64,000 bases of DNA from DASXVX01 sp036504075 (GTDB taxonomy: Bacteria; Bacillota; Sulfobacillia; Symbiobacteriales; Symbiobacteriaceae), in assembly GCA_036504075.1 (NCBI GenBank), contig DASXVX010000033.1, positions 62,001-126,000 of the forward strand, written 5' to 3'. Made by a program: the position numbers and the translations under genes. The first letter of the stretch is position 1. Every line of letters starts with the position of its first letter. Below, piece by piece: positions 25,551 through 33,917 of this stretch. The notes below the pieces were generated by a model that saw only the letters and a program-made list of their open reading frames with translations, made no database searches and had not been told where the DNA came from.

Positions 25551-26822
25551 TTACATGTGCTTGATGATCTCCGCACCGAACTCGGAGCACTTGATCTCCT
25601 TGGCGCCCTGCATCTGGCGCGCGAGGTCATAAGTAACCGTGCCAGCCGCGATCGCACCGTCCAGACCCTTCATGATCAGGTCGGCAGCTTCGTTCCAGCC
25701 CATGTAGCGGAACATCATCTCGGCAGAGAGGATGACCGAGCCGGGGTTGACCTTGTCCAGGTCGGCATACTTCGGCGCGGTGCCATGGGTGGCCTCGAAC
25801 AGACCGATGCCGCCGGTGTAGGAGATGTTGGCGCCCGGAGCCAGGCCCAGACCGCCGACGATGGCCGCGCAGTGGTCGGACATGTAGTCGCCGTTCAGGT
25901 TCAGGGTGGCGAGGACGTCCCACTCGTCGGGACGGAGCAGCAGCTGCTGGAAGGTGATGTCAGCGATGCGGTCGCGGACAAGGATCTTGCCTTCGGGCAT
26001 CTTGCCCTTGTAGTCGTCAGACCACAGCTCGTCTTCCGTGATGCAGTCGTTGCGGAACTCCTTGGTGGCCACTTCGTAACCCCAGTCACGGAAAGCGCCT
26101 TCGGTGAACTTCTGGATGTTCCCCTTGTGAACGAGGGTGACGCTCTTGCGCTTGTATTCGATGGCGTACTGAATGGCGGCCCGGATGAGGCGCTTGGAGC
26201 CGAACTCGGAGACCGGCTTGATACCGATGCCGACCTGGTCGAGGCCGGGTTCGGAGTTCGGAATCTTTTTGCCAAGTTCCTTTTCGATGAACTCCTGAAT
26301 CTTGATGGCCTCGGGGGACCCGGCCTTCCATTCGATGCCGGCGTAGATGTCTTCCGTGTTCTCACGGAAAATGCAGACGTCGGTCTTTTCGGGATGCTTC
26401 ACCGGGCTGGGCACGCCCTTGAAGTACTTGACCGGCCGCACGCAGGCGTAGAGGTCCAGCAGTTGGCGCAGGGCCACGTTCAGGGAGCGGATGCCGCCGC
26501 CGACCGGGGTGGTCAGGGGACCCTTGATACCAACGCGATACTCTTTCATCGCGGTGATGGTGTCGTCGATGAGCCACTCGCCGTAGTTATTGAGGGACTT
26601 TTCGCCGGCGAAGATTTCGAACCACTCAATCTTGCGCTTGCCGCCGTAGGCCTTCGCCACTGCCGCGTCGAGGACCGGCTGGGTGGCCTTCCAGATGTCG
26701 CGGCCGATGCCGTCGCCTTCGATGAACGGGATGATGGGGTTATTGGGGACTACGAGCCGGCCGTTTTCCATGGTGATCTTTTCGCCTTTGGTCGGGGCCG
26801 TCAGCTTGGTAAACTTCGCCAC
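25551..26822 (-). CDS. icd: Isocitrate dehydrogenase (NADP type)
   Basis: Oxidative decarboxylation of isocitrate to 2-oxoglutarate; 423 residues, the length of Bacillus/E. coli Icd. Diagnostic segments are IPFIEGDGIGRDIW near the N-terminus, the isocitrate loop SLNVALRQLLDLYACVRPVKY, VCIFRENTEDIYAGIEW and NLNGDYMSDHCAAIVGGLG (metal Asp). GTAPKYADLDKVNPGSVIL carries cofactor contacts of the NADP-dependent type. It is first of the icd-mdh-gltA group and is preceded by a 500-bp region containing the likely main promoter. Confidence 0.94.
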   Translation of the reverse strand: MAKFTKLTAPTKGEKITMENGRLVVPNNPIIPFIEGDGIGRDIWKATQPVLDAAVAKAYGGKRKIEWFEIFAGEKSLNNYGEWLIDDTITAMKEYRVGIKGPLTTPVGGGIRSLNVALRQLLDLYACVRPVKYFKGVPSPVKHPEKTDVCIFRENTEDIYAGIEWKAGSPEAIKIQEFIEKELGKKIPNSEPGLDQVGIGIKPVSEFGSKRLIRAAIQYAIEYKRKSVTLVHKGNIQKFTEGAFRDWGYEVATKEFRNDCITEDELWSDDYKGKMPEGKILVRDRIADITFQQLLLRPDEWDVLATLNLNGDYMSDHCAAIVGGLGLAPGANISYTGGIGLFEATHGTAPKYADLDKVNPGSVILSAEMMFRYMGWNEAADLIMKGLDGAIAAGTVTYDLARQMQGAKEIKCSEFGAEIIKHM

Positions 26823-27332
26823 GTCCGCACCTCCATGTAATGCACAGCAGATTGTCTGCTGCGGGGGAGAGTCCAGGCGGCCGGCCGGAGCCCACCCAAG
26901 CGCGGGGCATGGGTGCGGGGGCCTGACCTCTCTCTATCTAACCTGCGACCGGGGGGCTGCCCGGCCGGGCGGTTAAGCTTGTGAATGACAGCACAAAGTC
27001 GACGAAAACCATTTTATAATGTAAATAGTCCGTCACTCTAATAACTGAAGTTTATCATGGTTATATTCGGGCGGGAATACCCAAACGGTGCAAACAATAT
27101 GACCGAAAGTAACTAGTTACTCACTTGCCAGAAACCGTTCGCAGGGCAGAAAGTATAATACCACCCACGCACTATCGTACCAACTTTCGCCTCTGGGGAA
27201 AAGCCCTTACATGGCCCCCTTGAACAAAATTTGCCCTCGGACCGCCGCACTCATGTACGGTGATCCGAAGGCTGGCCGAATCGTTGCGACCGCCGGCGCC
27301 GGAGTGGACGCCGGGACGGCGAGTTTGGCGGT
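26823..27332. promoter_or_regulatory. Regulatory gap upstream of icd
   Basis: This 510-bp intergenic stretch holds no gene I can support. The icd ribosome-binding site (ATGGAGGTGC) is at its left end, followed by two GC-rich inverted repeats in the leader. Further upstream is an AT-rich block (about 27000-27060) that is the best promoter candidate, and a perfect 14-bp palindrome AGTAACTAGTTACT at 27108-27121 that could bind a dimeric regulator of the TCA genes. Confidence 0.4.
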
Positions 27333-28025
27333 TCAGGCGCGGGTCGAATACTCGGTGCCATGACCTTTCGTTGTGTACACGCCCCGGCGGGGAACCCCGG
27401 CAGGCCGGGGACGGGACCCCTCCTGTGCTGCCGGTTGCTCCTGGGGTTGGGGTACCTGGGTCTGCACCTGATTGCGTTGCAGTTGCTGCATCAAATAGGG
27501 TAGTGCGGCATTCAGGGCGGCCTGTTGCTGAATGGCCTGTTGCTGAATGGCCTGTTGCTGGGCGGCCTGCTGCTGGGCGGCCTGGTGGAGAGCGAACTGC
27601 TGCAGAAGTGCCTGTTGCTGCGGGTCCGGCATCGGCACTTGCGCTTGCTGCGACTGAAACAACGCTTGCTGTTGAGCCATGGCTTGCAGGGCGGCCTGCT
27701 GCATGAGGGCCTGTTCAGCCATGGCCTGCTGCGGGTCCGGTTCGGCGGGCCACGGCCCGCTCTGCGGCGCAGGCGGCAGGCCCTGAAAGGCCATCAGAGC
27801 GGGGTCGGCCGGATAACCCACCGGCGCGGGCGGGTAGTCGCCGCCCATCTGCGGCGAGTACTGCGGGGCCTGCTGGGCGGGCGGTGCCTGCGGAGCCGGC
27901 TGCTGAGGCGCGTTGGGCATCTGTGGCATGTTGCCGGGGAGCGGGGGCATGGTGGGCATGGTGCCCGGGAAGCGCATGCCCATGGGGGGCATGAAAGGCG
28001 GAGCCGCTATCATTCCTCGACGCAC
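27333..28025 (-). CDS. Gln/Met/Pro/Ala-rich low-complexity protein
   Basis: A ~230-residue protein of extreme composition. The first third is Met/Pro-rich (GMIAAPPFMPPMGMRFPG), the middle Pro/Gln/Ala, and residues ~115-190 are almost wholly Gln and Ala with short tandem units (QQQAIQQQAIQQQAA). A charged tail ends the chain. There is no signal peptide or Cys. The GTG at 28025 is chosen because GGAGGAGG lies 8 bases upstream; longer starts lack a site. Such proteins in spore formers are often coat or exosporium components, but no homology is asserted. The coding call itself rests on frame length and start signal. Confidence 0.6.
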   Translation of the reverse strand: MRRGMIAAPPFMPPMGMRFPGTMPTMPPLPGNMPQMPNAPQQPAPQAPPAQQAPQYSPQMGGDYPPAPVGYPADPALMAFQGLPPAPQSGPWPAEPDPQQAMAEQALMQQAALQAMAQQQALFQSQQAQVPMPDPQQQALLQQFALHQAAQQQAAQQQAIQQQAIQQQAALNAALPYLMQQLQRNQVQTQVPQPQEQPAAQEGSRPRPAGVPRRGVYTTKGHGTEYSTRA

Positions 28026-28154
28026 GCGCGGGACCTCCTCCTCCAACTCTGCTGGCGTTGCTCCCATACTATGGAGCCGGCCCCCCCGTGACACAGCGGG
28101 GACGCAGGAGCGAGCCACAGAATAAGCTGGCCGCAGGGGGTGTGACAAGGGAAC

Positions 28155-28961
28155 GTGGAAGCGGCAAAATCACGCTTGGCACGAGGATACTCGCGGGCGG
28201 CCCCCCTTTATGATGCTGTGGCGGGCCCCATGTACGCAGCGGGCCTCCGGCGGCTGCTGCCGCGCCTTATAGTCCGGCCCGGGCCGGCGATACTGGACGT
28301 TGGCTGCGGCACGGGCGTCAACTTGACGGAGGCGGCCCGCTGGTTCGCCCCGACCCGGCTTCTGGCCGGCATCGACCTGTCGCCCGGCATGGTCGAAGTC
28401 GCCCGCTCCAAGGCCGCCTACCTGGGCATGCCGGCTGAGTTCACCGTCGGCGATGCGGAGCAGCTGCCATACTCCGACCAGCTCTTTGACCTGGTGATTT
28501 GCAATTCGGTCTTTCATTGGTTCAAGGATAAGGAGACCGCTCTGAGCGAAATGCGGCGGGTTCTGCGGCCGGGCGGGCAACTGGTGCTCATCTGTGCGTC
28601 GGCGCCGGGCTTCCGGGAGTGGTTCGGCGTCCTCGACTCGCTCATGCGGTCGGTGCTGGGTCCCGGCACCCCCCGTTCCGCTCCCGACCTGCCGTCGGCG
28701 GCGGAAGTCGGAGGGCTCCTGCGGCAGTCCGGGTTCGTCATCAGCTACATGGCCAATCCCACTTCGGTCTACCGGGTCCCTCATCCCGAGTCGTTCATTC
28801 GTCTGATGTCCACCGTCGCCCCGGGCTGGACCGCAGACCTGCCGCCCGAGTCGCAGTCGTACATTGAAACCATGGCTGCGGCCTACCTGCGCCGGAACTG
28901 GCCCCAGGGGTTCCCCAACACCTGGTCTGTCTTCGAAGCCATCGGGGTCCGGCCGGACTGA
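28155..28961 (+). CDS. SAM-dependent methyltransferase, class I (UbiE-like)
   Basis: A 268-residue methyltransferase with the class I Rossmann motifs in order: motif I ILDVGCGTGVNLTEA (about 48-62), the acidic residue of motif II in LAGIDLSPGM, motif Post-I DAEQLPYSDQLFDLV, and LRPGGQLVLI. This arrangement is typical of UbiE/menaquinone-type and small-molecule methyltransferases. The C-terminal 90 residues are specific to it. GTG start with a weak upstream site. It is monocistronic and divergent from the Gln-rich gene. Its substrate is unknown. Confidence 0.82.
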   Translation: MEAAKSRLARGYSRAAPLYDAVAGPMYAAGLRRLLPRLIVRPGPAILDVGCGTGVNLTEAARWFAPTRLLAGIDLSPGMVEVARSKAAYLGMPAEFTVGDAEQLPYSDQLFDLVICNSVFHWFKDKETALSEMRRVLRPGGQLVLICASAPGFREWFGVLDSLMRSVLGPGTPRSAPDLPSAAEVGGLLRQSGFVISYMANPTSVYRVPHPESFIRLMSTVAPGWTADLPPESQSYIETMAAAYLRRNWPQGFPNTWSVFEAIGVRPD

Positions 28962-28981
28962 TCTCCGGTTGGCAGACTTTC

Positions 28982-29010
28982 GGACCGCCTCCGCCGAGGC
29001 GGTCCTTTCC
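28982..29010 (+). terminator. Terminator of the methyltransferase gene
   Basis: A 9-bp stem, GGACCGCCT / AGGCGGTCC, followed by TTTCC, 20 bases past the methyltransferase stop. Confidence 0.65.
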
Positions 29011-29011
29011 C

Positions 29012-29035
29012 GCGACTAACCTGGCGGTTAGTCGC
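29012..29035. repeat. 24-bp inverted-repeat hairpin, copy 1
   Basis: Ten-base arms GCGACTAACC and GGTTAGTCGC around a TGGC centre. An identical copy lies 68 bases downstream. The pair sits upstream of an ArsR-like regulator gene. Confidence 0.8.
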
Positions 29036-29079
29036 CCGCCTCCCGGCATTTTGCTCCGCAAAAGCCTGCCGGCCACCAT

Positions 29080-29103
29080 GCGACTAACCTGGCGGTTAGT
29101 CGC
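29080..29103. repeat. 24-bp inverted-repeat hairpin, copy 2
   Basis: Exact repeat of the 29012-29035 element, including its TGGC centre and in the same orientation. The intervening DNA contains its own imperfect hairpin (CCGGCATTTTGC... / GCAAAAGCCTGCCGG). The copy ends 110 bases before the ArsR-like start, a usual distance for an operator or a transcribed leader structure. Confidence 0.8.
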
Positions 29104-29213
29104 GAACTGAGTATTGCGGAATTGCATTCGTGGCTTTATGATTTGCCGTCAACGTGATAAACTTAGCGTTGAATAATTTACCGTTGTCTCGACGGTAGAG
29201 GGGACGGCGACTC

Positions 29214-29786
29214 ATGCTGGAGCAATATACCATCAGTGATATCAAGCAACTGAAGGCGCTCAGTCACGCTTCCCGGGTCAAGATTCTCAGCGCCATCGCC
29301 GAGAAGCCGATGACTGCCAAGCAACTGGCCGATCAGTTCGGCGAGGAGCCGGCAAAGACCAGCTACCACGTCAAGCAGTTGCTTAAGGTGGGCCTGGTGG
29401 AGTTGAAATTCACCCGTGAAACCCAGAACGGCATTATTGAAAAATATTATCAGTCTATCGCCAAGGAGTTCCAGACTGATCCCTACCTGGCCCGGCAGCC
29501 GGAGGGTCGCAACCACCTGGAGACTGGCTTCCTGCGCGAGCTAAACAAGACGCAATCCGATTTTCTGCAGGCGTACCGGGCAGACTTGGAGCGGGCAGCG
29601 GGCCGGGAGACGGGTCCCGAGACCACGTCGTACGGCTTCCACCGCCTGGGCCTCTCTCCGGATCGGCTTCCGGCGTTTGAAGCGGAACTGAAGGCGCTCG
29701 TTGAGAAGTACGAGAGCAGCGAGGGCAACTACGCCTTCCACTTCCTGGCCTTCCCTGCGGACGACAAGCAAAAATCGCTGGCGTAA
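29214..29786 (+). CDS. ArsR-like winged-helix transcriptional regulator
   Basis: A 190-residue regulator with an N-terminal winged helix (LKALSHASRVKILSAIAEKP, then MTAKQLADQFGEEPAKTSYH as the recognition helix, then VKQLLKVGLVELKF). No Cys metal site is present, so it is not a classical arsenic or zinc sensor. The C-terminal ~100 residues are helical and resemble the effector part of HTH_20-type regulators. The upstream region is AT-rich (ATAAACTTAGCGTTGAATAATT) and contains the duplicated hairpins. It ends in a clear terminator. Confidence 0.8.
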   Translation: MLEQYTISDIKQLKALSHASRVKILSAIAEKPMTAKQLADQFGEEPAKTSYHVKQLLKVGLVELKFTRETQNGIIEKYYQSIAKEFQTDPYLARQPEGRNHLETGFLRELNKTQSDFLQAYRADLERAAGRETGPETTSYGFHRLGLSPDRLPAFEAELKALVEKYESSEGNYAFHFLAFPADDKQKSLA

Positions 29787-29798
29787 GCGACAAAAACG

Positions 29799-29830
29799 GG
29801 CGACCGGGCTTTACCGCCAGGTCGCCTTTT
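29799..29830 (+). terminator. Terminator of the ArsR-like gene
   Basis: A GGCGACC/GGTCGCC stem with inner CGG/CCG pairing is followed directly by TTTTGCTTTC, 13 bases past the stop. Confidence 0.75.
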
Positions 29831-29956
29831 GCTTTCATTCACACCGCTGTGCCCGTGAACATACGCTGGGACGGAAACGCCACCGAAGAGGGGCGGTGAC
29901 CTCCTTCCCATCCGGTCTCTCCGGAGGTCACGAGATAGAGAGGAGTGTAAGAGCGG

Positions 29957-30112
29957 ATGAACTTTGGCTACAATGCTGCGCCCGCGGCGTATTCCCCCTT
30001 CATCGGCGCCCAGGCAGGGGCTGCGGATTTGGCCATCGCCCCCGGGGCGGCTGTGTACCCAGCGGCGAAGGCTGCTGTCGGCAAAGTGGCTAAGACCCCG
30101 CTGATTGTATAG
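29957..30112 (+). CDS. Ala/Gly-rich small protein (51 residues)
   Basis: A short ORF starting 11 bases after AGGAG, whose product is MNFGYNAAPAAYSPF... and ends KVAKTPLIV. About half its residues are Ala, Gly or Pro, with a basic C-terminal part (AAKAAVGKVAK). It has no signal or membrane helix. The upstream 170 bases contain a GTGACCTCC...GGAGGTCAC hairpin (29897-29933). Composition resembles small coat or DNA-associated spore proteins, but no family is recognised. It is convergent with the degraded response regulator that follows. Confidence 0.5.
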   Translation: MNFGYNAAPAAYSPFIGAQAGAADLAIAPGAAVYPAAKAAVGKVAKTPLIV

Positions 30113-30344
30113 TGACCACTCTTTATGCAGCGCTGGTCCGGGCGCCACCAAAGCAAGAAGCAGAGCCGTCCGTGATGCCAAGACCGGCATCGGGAGTTCG
30201 AAAAAGAAGGCCTTAGCCTTGTCCCGAGTCCAGCCGGTCAGCACGTCGGTTGTGACCTATGGAGGCAAACGGAAGGAGGTCCCGGATGAAGCGCTGGATA
30301 CGGGGCTCATCGTCAATGATCAGCACGACCTGTTTCGCCATCAT
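30113..30344 (-). pseudogene. Gutted response regulator (partner of the intact kinase upstream)
   Basis: Starting in an ATGA overlap with the kinase stop, the product begins as a receiver (MAKQVVLIIDDEPRIQRFIR) and breaks down after about 27 residues. A later receiver piece continues in another frame (VLTGWTRDKAKAFF, PMPVLA, LLALVAPG) to about 30113. The segment with the phospho-acceptor Asp is gone. The in-frame product stops after 43 residues. The start of the fold is close to that of the intact regulator at 50884-51579 (DDEPRIQRFIR shared). Confidence 0.75.
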
Positions 30345-33046
30345 GCCGATTCTCCTCCTTCTTCCTCGGTGGCGGCGACGGGCACCGTGAAGGTGAACGT
30401 GCTGCCCTGGCCACGGGTCGATTCGGCCCAGATGCGGCCGCCATGGGCTTCCACGATGCCCCGGCAGATCGCAAGGCCCAGGCCGGTCCCCCGGACCCGC
30501 CGCACCTGCGGGCCGTCGCCCCGGTAGAATCGATCGAAGATACGCTCCAGGTGCTCCGGGTTGATGCCCGTACCCGTGTCTTGGACCCAGGTCAGCAGGA
30601 AGCCACTGTGGGCCGTGGCCGAGACCGTTATGGCGGAACCGGCCGGCGAGTACTGGGCAGCGTTGTTCAGCAGGTTGTCCAGCACTTGTTCCACCCGGGC
30701 GGCGTCCACCTTCACCATGGGCAGGTCTGCCGGGAGGTTCGCCTCAAACCGATGCTCCGGCCAGCGCTGTCCAGCCCGCTTCAACGCCCGGCTGACCAAA
30801 GGCTGCCATGGCTCGGGATTGCAATCCAGCTTGAGCAAGCCGCTGGAGATGCGGGACATGTCGAGTACGTCCTCGATCAGGTCTTTCAGCCGGCGGCTCT
30901 CCTCGGCGATGCCCTCCAGGAATTCCGCCTGCTCCGCCGGCTCCAGTTCGGCCCGGAGGTTCAGCAGCGTGCCCGTGTTCCCGAGAATGGTGGTCAGGGG
31001 GGTCCGGAGTTCGTGGGAAACGTTGGCGATCAGTTCGTCCTTGGACCGCTCTAACTGCCGCTCCTGAGTTACGTCCCGCAGGAGGATGCCGTAGCCCAGA
31101 TGGGTCAGCCCCTCGCCCAGCACCGGGAAGGCGATGGCCGCCACGGTGCGCCGGGGCGGGCCAGGCAGTTCCATGTCCACAAAGGGGACGGTAAAGCCAT
31201 CGTCCCCCGCGGCGGCGGGCGAGAGCACCGCCCCGGGGTTCCCGCCGGACCAATGGGTGAAGAAGTCGGCGAGCGGCGTTTCAGGCGCCGGCAGGCGTTC
31301 CAGGTTGAGCAACGTGGCGGCCGCACGGTTGGCGAACTGAACCCGGTGTCCGGGGGCCACCAGCAGCAGCCCCTCGTGCATGGAGTTGGTGATGGAAAGC
31401 AGTGTGTTCCGCTGCTCCTGGACCTCGGCGAAGAGCCAGGCGTTGGAGACCGCCGGACCGACCTGACCGGCCAGCGTCGAAAGCAGTTCCACCGAATGCT
31501 CATCGAAGTAGTTGGTCTGCACGTTGATGGCACTGAGAATGCCCACAATGTTGCCGGCCGCCCGCATCGGAACGCAACAGACAGAAGCGTGGGGGTAGTC
31601 GTCGGCCCAGGCGCCAAACATGTGGCGGTGGGTTGCCACGTCTGAAATGACCACCGGTCTGCCCTCCGCAATTGTGGCACCGGCCATGCCGCCACTCAAT
31701 TCCTCTTGAGCGGGCGGCGGCCAATTGATCTCCGAAACGTAGACCGCCTCCAGGTCCAGCCCTCCGGCGGGATGGCGCAGCACCAGCGTGCCCACGTCGG
31801 CGCCCACCAACTCGACGATGCCGCGGGCCACCTCTTTCAGCCGGTCGCCAAGTTCCAGCACGCCGGTGACCGAAGCGGCGGTGGCGTTCAGCACGGCCAA
31901 CTCCCGGCTGCGTCGGGTCACTTCCCGAGTCCGTTGGTCTACCCGCTCCTCCAGGGTAGCGTTCAGTTGCATCATGTCGGCTTGATTCTGCTGCAAGGCC
32001 GCGACCATCTGGTTGAAGGAGTCGTGAAGTTCGATCATCTCCTTGGGAATCAGGGTGCGGGGACTGCTGACCCGAGACTGCATATCGCCACGACGGACGG
32101 CAAGAGCGGCCTTCATGAGGGCGGTGATCGGCTGGTTCATGGTGCGGGCCAGGAACCCGGCCATCGCCCAGCCCAGCACCAACGCCAGGGAGACCATCCA
32201 CGCGATATTGGTCAGCGTTGACCTGAGGTCGGCATACAGGGCGGCCCGCGGCGTGATGATGGCCACACCCCAGTCCAGTGGCCCCGGTACGGTCGCGTAA
32301 CCGCCCAGTTCGGTCGTGCTCCCCCACCCGAGAAGGCCGGACCGCATTTTCTGGATGTGCACCTGGTCGCCCAGCTTGGCAAGATCTGCATAGTTGACGG
32401 GGCCGCTCTGGGCGATCAACGTGTCCTTGTTGTCGACCAGCAGAATGATTTCGCCCGGGTACTCCGCGTACAGCGACAGCCAGCCAGACAGCTTTGACAG
32501 ATCCAACCCGCCGGAAATGTAGTTGCGCACATTGCCCTGCCCGTCCAGGAGCGGAGCGACCATGGTGACCAGGGGTTTCTTGTATGCCGCTCCAAGGACT
32601 ACATCGCCGTAGACCATCGCTTTCGTACGCATGAGCGGCTCAAAATACGCAGCACCCTTGTAGTTCTTGCCCGCCAGGGGCTGGCCGGCCAAGTTCGTGG
32701 GCGGGGAGAAAGCCAGGGCGTTGCCTGCGGCGTCGCCGATGAACGTAGCGACGATGCCGGGATACTCGTCCCGCATGGTGTCCAGGATGCCCTGCAGGTC
32801 CAGCTTCGTCACGTCGCCGGTGGTCTGAAGCTGACGGGCCAGCGTCCGGACCGCCCGGGCGTGGGTGTCGACGTAGGCGGAGACCTGCTCGCCCAGGGCG
32901 ACAGCCCGAGCGTGCTGTGCGTCCGCCGCGATCTTATAGCTGTGCCGCACGCCAATGAGTTCGAATGTGCCCACGACCAGGGCCGGAACTGTGGCCGCGA
33001 CAAACAGCACCAGCAGCAGGTACGTCTGCAACCGTCGTTCACGCAT
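30341..33046 (-). CDS. Hybrid-domain sensor histidine kinase (Cache-HAMP-GAF-PAS-HisKA-HATPase)
   Basis: A 901-residue membrane sensor kinase, complete. A signal-anchor (LLVLFVAATVPALVVGTFEL) and a second helix near 285-310 bracket a ~250-residue extracytoplasmic Cache-type domain. Then follow HAMP (QPITALMKAALAVRRGDMQS), a coiled coil, GAF (~400-545), PAS (~555-660), the phospho-His box SHELRTPLTTILGNTG, and HATPase boxes (QVLDNLLNNAAQYSP, DTGTGINPEHLERIFDRFY, GTGLGLAICRGIVE). The start at 33046 follows AAGGAGGAC. Its cognate regulator directly downstream is a pseudogene, so it may signal elsewhere. The N-terminus is nearly identical to the dead kinase at 51845. Confidence 0.88.
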   Translation of the reverse strand: MRERRLQTYLLLVLFVAATVPALVVGTFELIGVRHSYKIAADAQHARAVALGEQVSAYVDTHARAVRTLARQLQTTGDVTKLDLQGILDTMRDEYPGIVATFIGDAAGNALAFSPPTNLAGQPLAGKNYKGAAYFEPLMRTKAMVYGDVVLGAAYKKPLVTMVAPLLDGQGNVRNYISGGLDLSKLSGWLSLYAEYPGEIILLVDNKDTLIAQSGPVNYADLAKLGDQVHIQKMRSGLLGWGSTTELGGYATVPGPLDWGVAIITPRAALYADLRSTLTNIAWMVSLALVLGWAMAGFLARTMNQPITALMKAALAVRRGDMQSRVSSPRTLIPKEMIELHDSFNQMVAALQQNQADMMQLNATLEERVDQRTREVTRRSRELAVLNATAASVTGVLELGDRLKEVARGIVELVGADVGTLVLRHPAGGLDLEAVYVSEINWPPPAQEELSGGMAGATIAEGRPVVISDVATHRHMFGAWADDYPHASVCCVPMRAAGNIVGILSAINVQTNYFDEHSVELLSTLAGQVGPAVSNAWLFAEVQEQRNTLLSITNSMHEGLLLVAPGHRVQFANRAAATLLNLERLPAPETPLADFFTHWSGGNPGAVLSPAAAGDDGFTVPFVDMELPGPPRRTVAAIAFPVLGEGLTHLGYGILLRDVTQERQLERSKDELIANVSHELRTPLTTILGNTGTLLNLRAELEPAEQAEFLEGIAEESRRLKDLIEDVLDMSRISSGLLKLDCNPEPWQPLVSRALKRAGQRWPEHRFEANLPADLPMVKVDAARVEQVLDNLLNNAAQYSPAGSAITVSATAHSGFLLTWVQDTGTGINPEHLERIFDRFYRGDGPQVRRVRGTGLGLAICRGIVEAHGGRIWAESTRGQGSTFTFTVPVAATEEEGGESA

Positions 33047-33257
33047 CGTACGTCCTCCTTCAGACCCGCTCTGCCCGGAGTCCCTGAAATTGCCATCAAG
33101 ATCCAAGTACGGTGAGTTTCGCCCGCGGTGATGCGTAATCCTCCGGGGGACCTGCGGACCCACAACGTGGCGGGAAATACGGGCGCCCAAAGGGGATTCA
33201 CGGCAGGAATTCGGCATGGTAAGATACCCCCATAACCTATACCGGGAGGGGTACCAA

Positions 33258-33785
33258 GTGAAAACCCAAATGGCCGTGACGTTAAGCATCGTGGCCCTCG
33301 CCGCAATTCTGACGGCCGGATGTGCGTCCAGGAATACACAGCCCGCTTCTGCACCTGGGCCTGCAACTACCTCCCAATCCTCCTCAGGCGTGGCGACGCC
33401 GGCTTCGGGTGCCACGCCGACCCGCAGTGCCGCCGGATACTTCGAGTGGACCGTCCAGGACCTGAAACAGGCGCTGGGGAAGAAAGATTTCGTGCTGGTT
33501 AATGTCCACATTCCCTTTGAAGGACGCCTTAACGGCACTGACCTGGAGATTCCCTATGACCAGATCACGAGGCCGGAAAACCTCGCCAAGCTGCCAGCGG
33601 ACAAGAACGCTCGCATCGTGCTCTACTGCCGGAGCGGCAACATGAGCAATATTGCCGCGAACGCCCTTGTAAAGCTGGGCTACACCAACCTCGTGGACGT
33701 GAAGGGCGGAATGAAGGCCTGGGAAGCGGCTGGGTACTCGCTGAACATGAAGGCTGACGCCTCGAATGCGGAGGCCGATTGCTAG
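33258..33785 (+). CDS. Rhodanese-domain lipoprotein
   Basis: A 175-residue exported lipoprotein (LAAILTAGC, Cys about residue 19) with a Ser/Ala/Pro linker and one rhodanese domain. The active-site loop is YCRSGNMSN with the persulfide-forming Cys near 124, and the C-terminal motif VDVKGGMKAWEAAGY is standard. It would carry or transfer sulfane sulfur on the outer side of the membrane. The GTG at 33258 follows GGAGGGG. It faces the RnfD end of the copper locus across a shared terminator, and with the cysteine desulfurase cassette it suggests sulfur handling in that locus. Confidence 0.85.
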   Translation: MKTQMAVTLSIVALAAILTAGCASRNTQPASAPGPATTSQSSSGVATPASGATPTRSAAGYFEWTVQDLKQALGKKDFVLVNVHIPFEGRLNGTDLEIPYDQITRPENLAKLPADKNARIVLYCRSGNMSNIAANALVKLGYTNLVDVKGGMKAWEAAGYSLNMKADASNAEADC

Positions 33786-33812
33786 AGCACCGGCCACTAA
33801 CCTTCCGCACAG

Positions 33813-33855
33813 AACGCCGGGCCACAGGTAATGCCTGTGGCCTGGCGTTCTTTCA
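33813..33855. terminator. Bidirectional terminator between rhodanese and RnfD-like genes
   Basis: A 16-base arm AACGCCGGGCCACAGG pairs with CCTGTGGCCTGGCGTT (one mismatch) around a 5-base loop, followed by CTTTC. It serves both convergent transcripts. Confidence 0.8.
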
Positions 33856-33917
33856 CCTTGCGGTGCCCTGCACCGCCCGGTCCCTGCGGCAGGCCCGTGG
33901 CGCTTCCGCAATTCGCT

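Noticed and set aside
24447..26840. Open frame of 797 codons on the plus strand across mdh and icd
   Set aside because: It spans two well-defined genes and an intergenic hairpin on the other strand. Composition (Gly/Asp/Val/His-rich) is that of an antisense shadow.
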